Source: Spirochaetia bacterium
GTDB lineage: Bacteria > Spirochaetota > Spirochaetia > Treponematales > Breznakiellaceae
Assembly (NCBI GenBank): GCA_026002305.1
Contig: BOBI01000010.1
Span: 1 to 26,870 of the forward strand
Direction of reading: 5' to 3'
DNA length: 26,870 nucleotides
Position numbers and translations under genes: made by a program. Within the stretch, counting starts at the first letter, position 1. Each line of letters begins with the position of its first letter. Positions 25,789-26,870 of the stretch are shown in pieces. Under the pieces are notes generated by a model, which did not search any database, was not told the origin of the DNA, and was given only the letters and a program-made list of their open reading frames with translations.

Positions 25789-26619
25789 CTATACTACGCG
25801 GGTCATAGCATCGGTCATGGCGGCAACACGTTTCATTGCTTTTGTGTCGTGGACGCGGACAACATCAACACCCGCAACAATTCCCACGGCAACCGCCGCC
25901 GCCGTTCCCTCCAACCTGTCATTAACCGGAAGATTCAGCACCTTGCCGATCATTGATTTACGCGATGGCCCTAACAGCACAGGCAGCCCCATTGATTGCA
26001 GCTCGGCAAGGCGGCGCATCGTTTCAAGATTGCCGTTTAAATCCTTGCCAAAGCCAATCCCCGGATCAAGCATAATAGCGTTATGTGCAACGCCGCCTTT
26101 TTCCGCAAGACGGACACTGGTTTTAAGAAATTCTTTCATCGACTCAATAATATCTTTTTTGTAAGTTTCGCCGTCTTGATTGTGCATAACGATAACACCG
26201 GCGTCAAATTCGCCGCAAATGGAGGCAAGCTCCGGCGCCCGCTGCAGCCCCCAAATATCATTTATAATGTGCGCACCGGCTTGCAGCGACTTACGGGCAA
26301 CTTCGGCCTTTGTCGTATCAATGGAAAGCGGAACCTTCAAAGTTGCAGAAAGCCTCTCGACAAGAGGCACCACCCGCCGTATCTCATCTTCGGCGCTGAC
26401 CGGCGTAAACCCCGGGCGCGTAGACTCGCCGCCGATGTCGATAATATCAACACCTTCGTCCACCATCTGCTGCGCACGCGCCGCCGCCCGCTCAATATCG
26501 GTATGACTACCGCCGTCGGAAAAAGAATCCGGCGTTGTGTTCAAAATCCCCATAATGTAGGTCTTTTGCCCCAGCGGTAAATCAAAATTCCTGCAATGAA
26601 AAACTTTGTTTTGTGCCAT
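25789..26619 (-). CDS. folP: Dihydropteroate synthase (FolP)
   Basis: Joins pterin pyrophosphate with p-aminobenzoate to form 7,8-dihydropteroate; target of sulfonamides. The 276-residue TIM barrel shows MGILNTTPDSFSDGG at 23–37, DIGGESTRPGF at 61–71, SIDTTKAEVAR, HIINDIWGLQ, MLDPGIGFGKD and GPSRKSMIG. ATG at 26617–26619 is chosen for the AAAGGGA site just upstream and because the family begins here; the frame stays open to 26844 only because it crosses the folE end in another frame. It starts 32 nt after the folE stop. Confidence 0.96.
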   Translation of the reverse strand: MAQNKVFHCRNFDLPLGQKTYIMGILNTTPDSFSDGGSHTDIERAAARAQQMVDEGVDIIDIGGESTRPGFTPVSAEDEIRRVVPLVERLSATLKVPLSIDTTKAEVARKSLQAGAHIINDIWGLQRAPELASICGEFDAGVIVMHNQDGETYKKDIIESMKEFLKTSVRLAEKGGVAHNAIMLDPGIGFGKDLNGNLETMRRLAELQSMGLPVLLGPSRKSMIGKVLNLPVNDRLEGTAAAVAVGIVAGVDVVRVHDTKAMKRVAAMTDAMTRVV

Positions 26620-26651
26620 GATAAATCCCTTTGGGTTAAGTTTTTTCTCCG

Positions 26652-26807
26652 TTATTGTTTTATGAGGAGTAGAGCCTCGGCCCTTAATGCCGCGTTCTCC
26701 GCAAAAGTGCCCCGGAAGTCCGACGTAACCGTCTTTGCGCCGGGTTTTTTCACGCCGCGCATCGCCATACAGAGATGCTCGGCCTCGACAATGATTGCCG
26801 TTCCGTG
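26652..26807 (-). CDS. folE: GTP cyclohydrolase I, C-terminal end (broken by an inversion)
   Basis: On the minus strand the last ~51 codons of FolE are readable: [18 protein letters not shown], then [18 protein letters not shown] and a closing [12 protein letters not shown], stop TAA at 26652–26654. The Cys in [11 protein letters not shown] is a zinc ligand of FolE. FolE makes dihydroneopterin triphosphate from GTP, the entry step for the folate genes that follow. Going upstream, family similarity stops at about 26800–26807; beyond this the minus strand no longer encodes FolE and an opposite-strand FolE piece begins. Homology, not a start codon, sets the 5' limit. Confidence 0.85.
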   Translation of the reverse strand, partial: HGTAIIVEAEHLCMAMRGVKKPGAKTVTSDFRGTFAENAALRAEALLLIKQ

Positions 26808-26870
26808 CGAACATCACCTGATGCCTTTTTTTGGGCAGGTTCATGTGGTCTATGCACCGCAGGACGGGCG
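26803..26870 (+). pseudogene. folE: GTP cyclohydrolase I, central fragment on the opposite strand
   Basis: From 26806 the + strand reads [20 protein letters not shown] and on to the window end. This is the conserved FolE zinc/catalytic segment (Cys and His of CEHH), which in an intact gene lies about 55 residues before the C-terminal piece found on the minus strand. The two parts therefore meet head to head near 26805 instead of running in one direction. The fragment is cut by the window edge. It is either a real inversion within folE or a chimeric contig end. Confidence 0.8.

Noticed and set aside
26620..26844. N-terminal extension of FolP by 75 codons
   Set aside because: This stretch encodes the FolE C-terminus in another frame, FolP homologs start at the ATG at 26617–26619, and a ribosome site lies directly before it.
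1..26870. CRISPR array, tRNA or rRNA genes
   Set aside because: No regularly spaced repeat series, no tRNA-like cloverleaf sequence and no rRNA signature was noticed while reading; a covariance search was not possible.

Overview
The window reads as one end-to-end piece of a spirochaete chromosome, most likely a Treponema-like gut or host-associated species. The evidence is the V-type ATPase operon in the spirochaete/chlamydia order E–DUF2764–A–B–D–I–K, a FlgM-type flagellar anti-sigma factor, a lipoprotein with a loose spirochaetal lipobox, and folate synthesis with a PTPS-III-like enzyme and no folB in view. Genes are dense. Both ends look like assembly break points: the left end lies inside an insertion sequence and the right end lies inside a folE gene whose two parts point in opposite directions.

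Left half, + strand (226–17959). A strong sigma-70-like promoter (144–172) just inside the IS edge precedes the seven-gene ATPase operon (226–7491). The rotor subunit K keeps the polar residues that bind Na+ in the Enterococcus hirae enzyme, so a sodium-coupled machine is likely. A CBS–CBS–ACT sensor protein follows (7581–8219). Next is a 2020-residue alpha-2-macroglobulin lipoprotein with an intact CMEQ thioester, translationally coupled (ATGA) to penicillin-binding protein 1C, the classic periplasmic defence/repair pair. The last + gene is a PLP-dependent diaminopimelate decarboxylase.

Right half, − strand (26805 down to 18042), converging on a strong terminator at 17993–18020. There are three probable transcription units. 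(1) folE'–folP–folK–pabBC–pabA makes the pterin and p-aminobenzoate halves of folate. (2) PTPS-III–ABC permease–ABC ATPase: the PTPS carries both Cys23 and Glu24 at the active site, the signature of enzymes that bypass FolB, and sits in a tight cluster with an ABC transporter that lacks a binding protein here; its -10 box is so close to the ATG that the mRNA is probably leaderless. (3) guaB–rsmI–flgM covers guanine nucleotide synthesis, 16S rRNA methylation and flagellar sigma-28 control. GuaB makes XMP, from which GMP and then GTP (the FolE substrate) are formed, so units 1–3 are metabolically connected.

Most of the window is recognisable core metabolism. The parts most worth a second look are the PTPS-III/ABC transporter unit, the nested and alternative hairpins in the 257-nt gap between pabA and the PTPS gene, the DUF2764 protein as a possible stand-in for missing V-ATPase subunits, and the inverted folE junction. 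No tRNA, rRNA or CRISPR array was seen.
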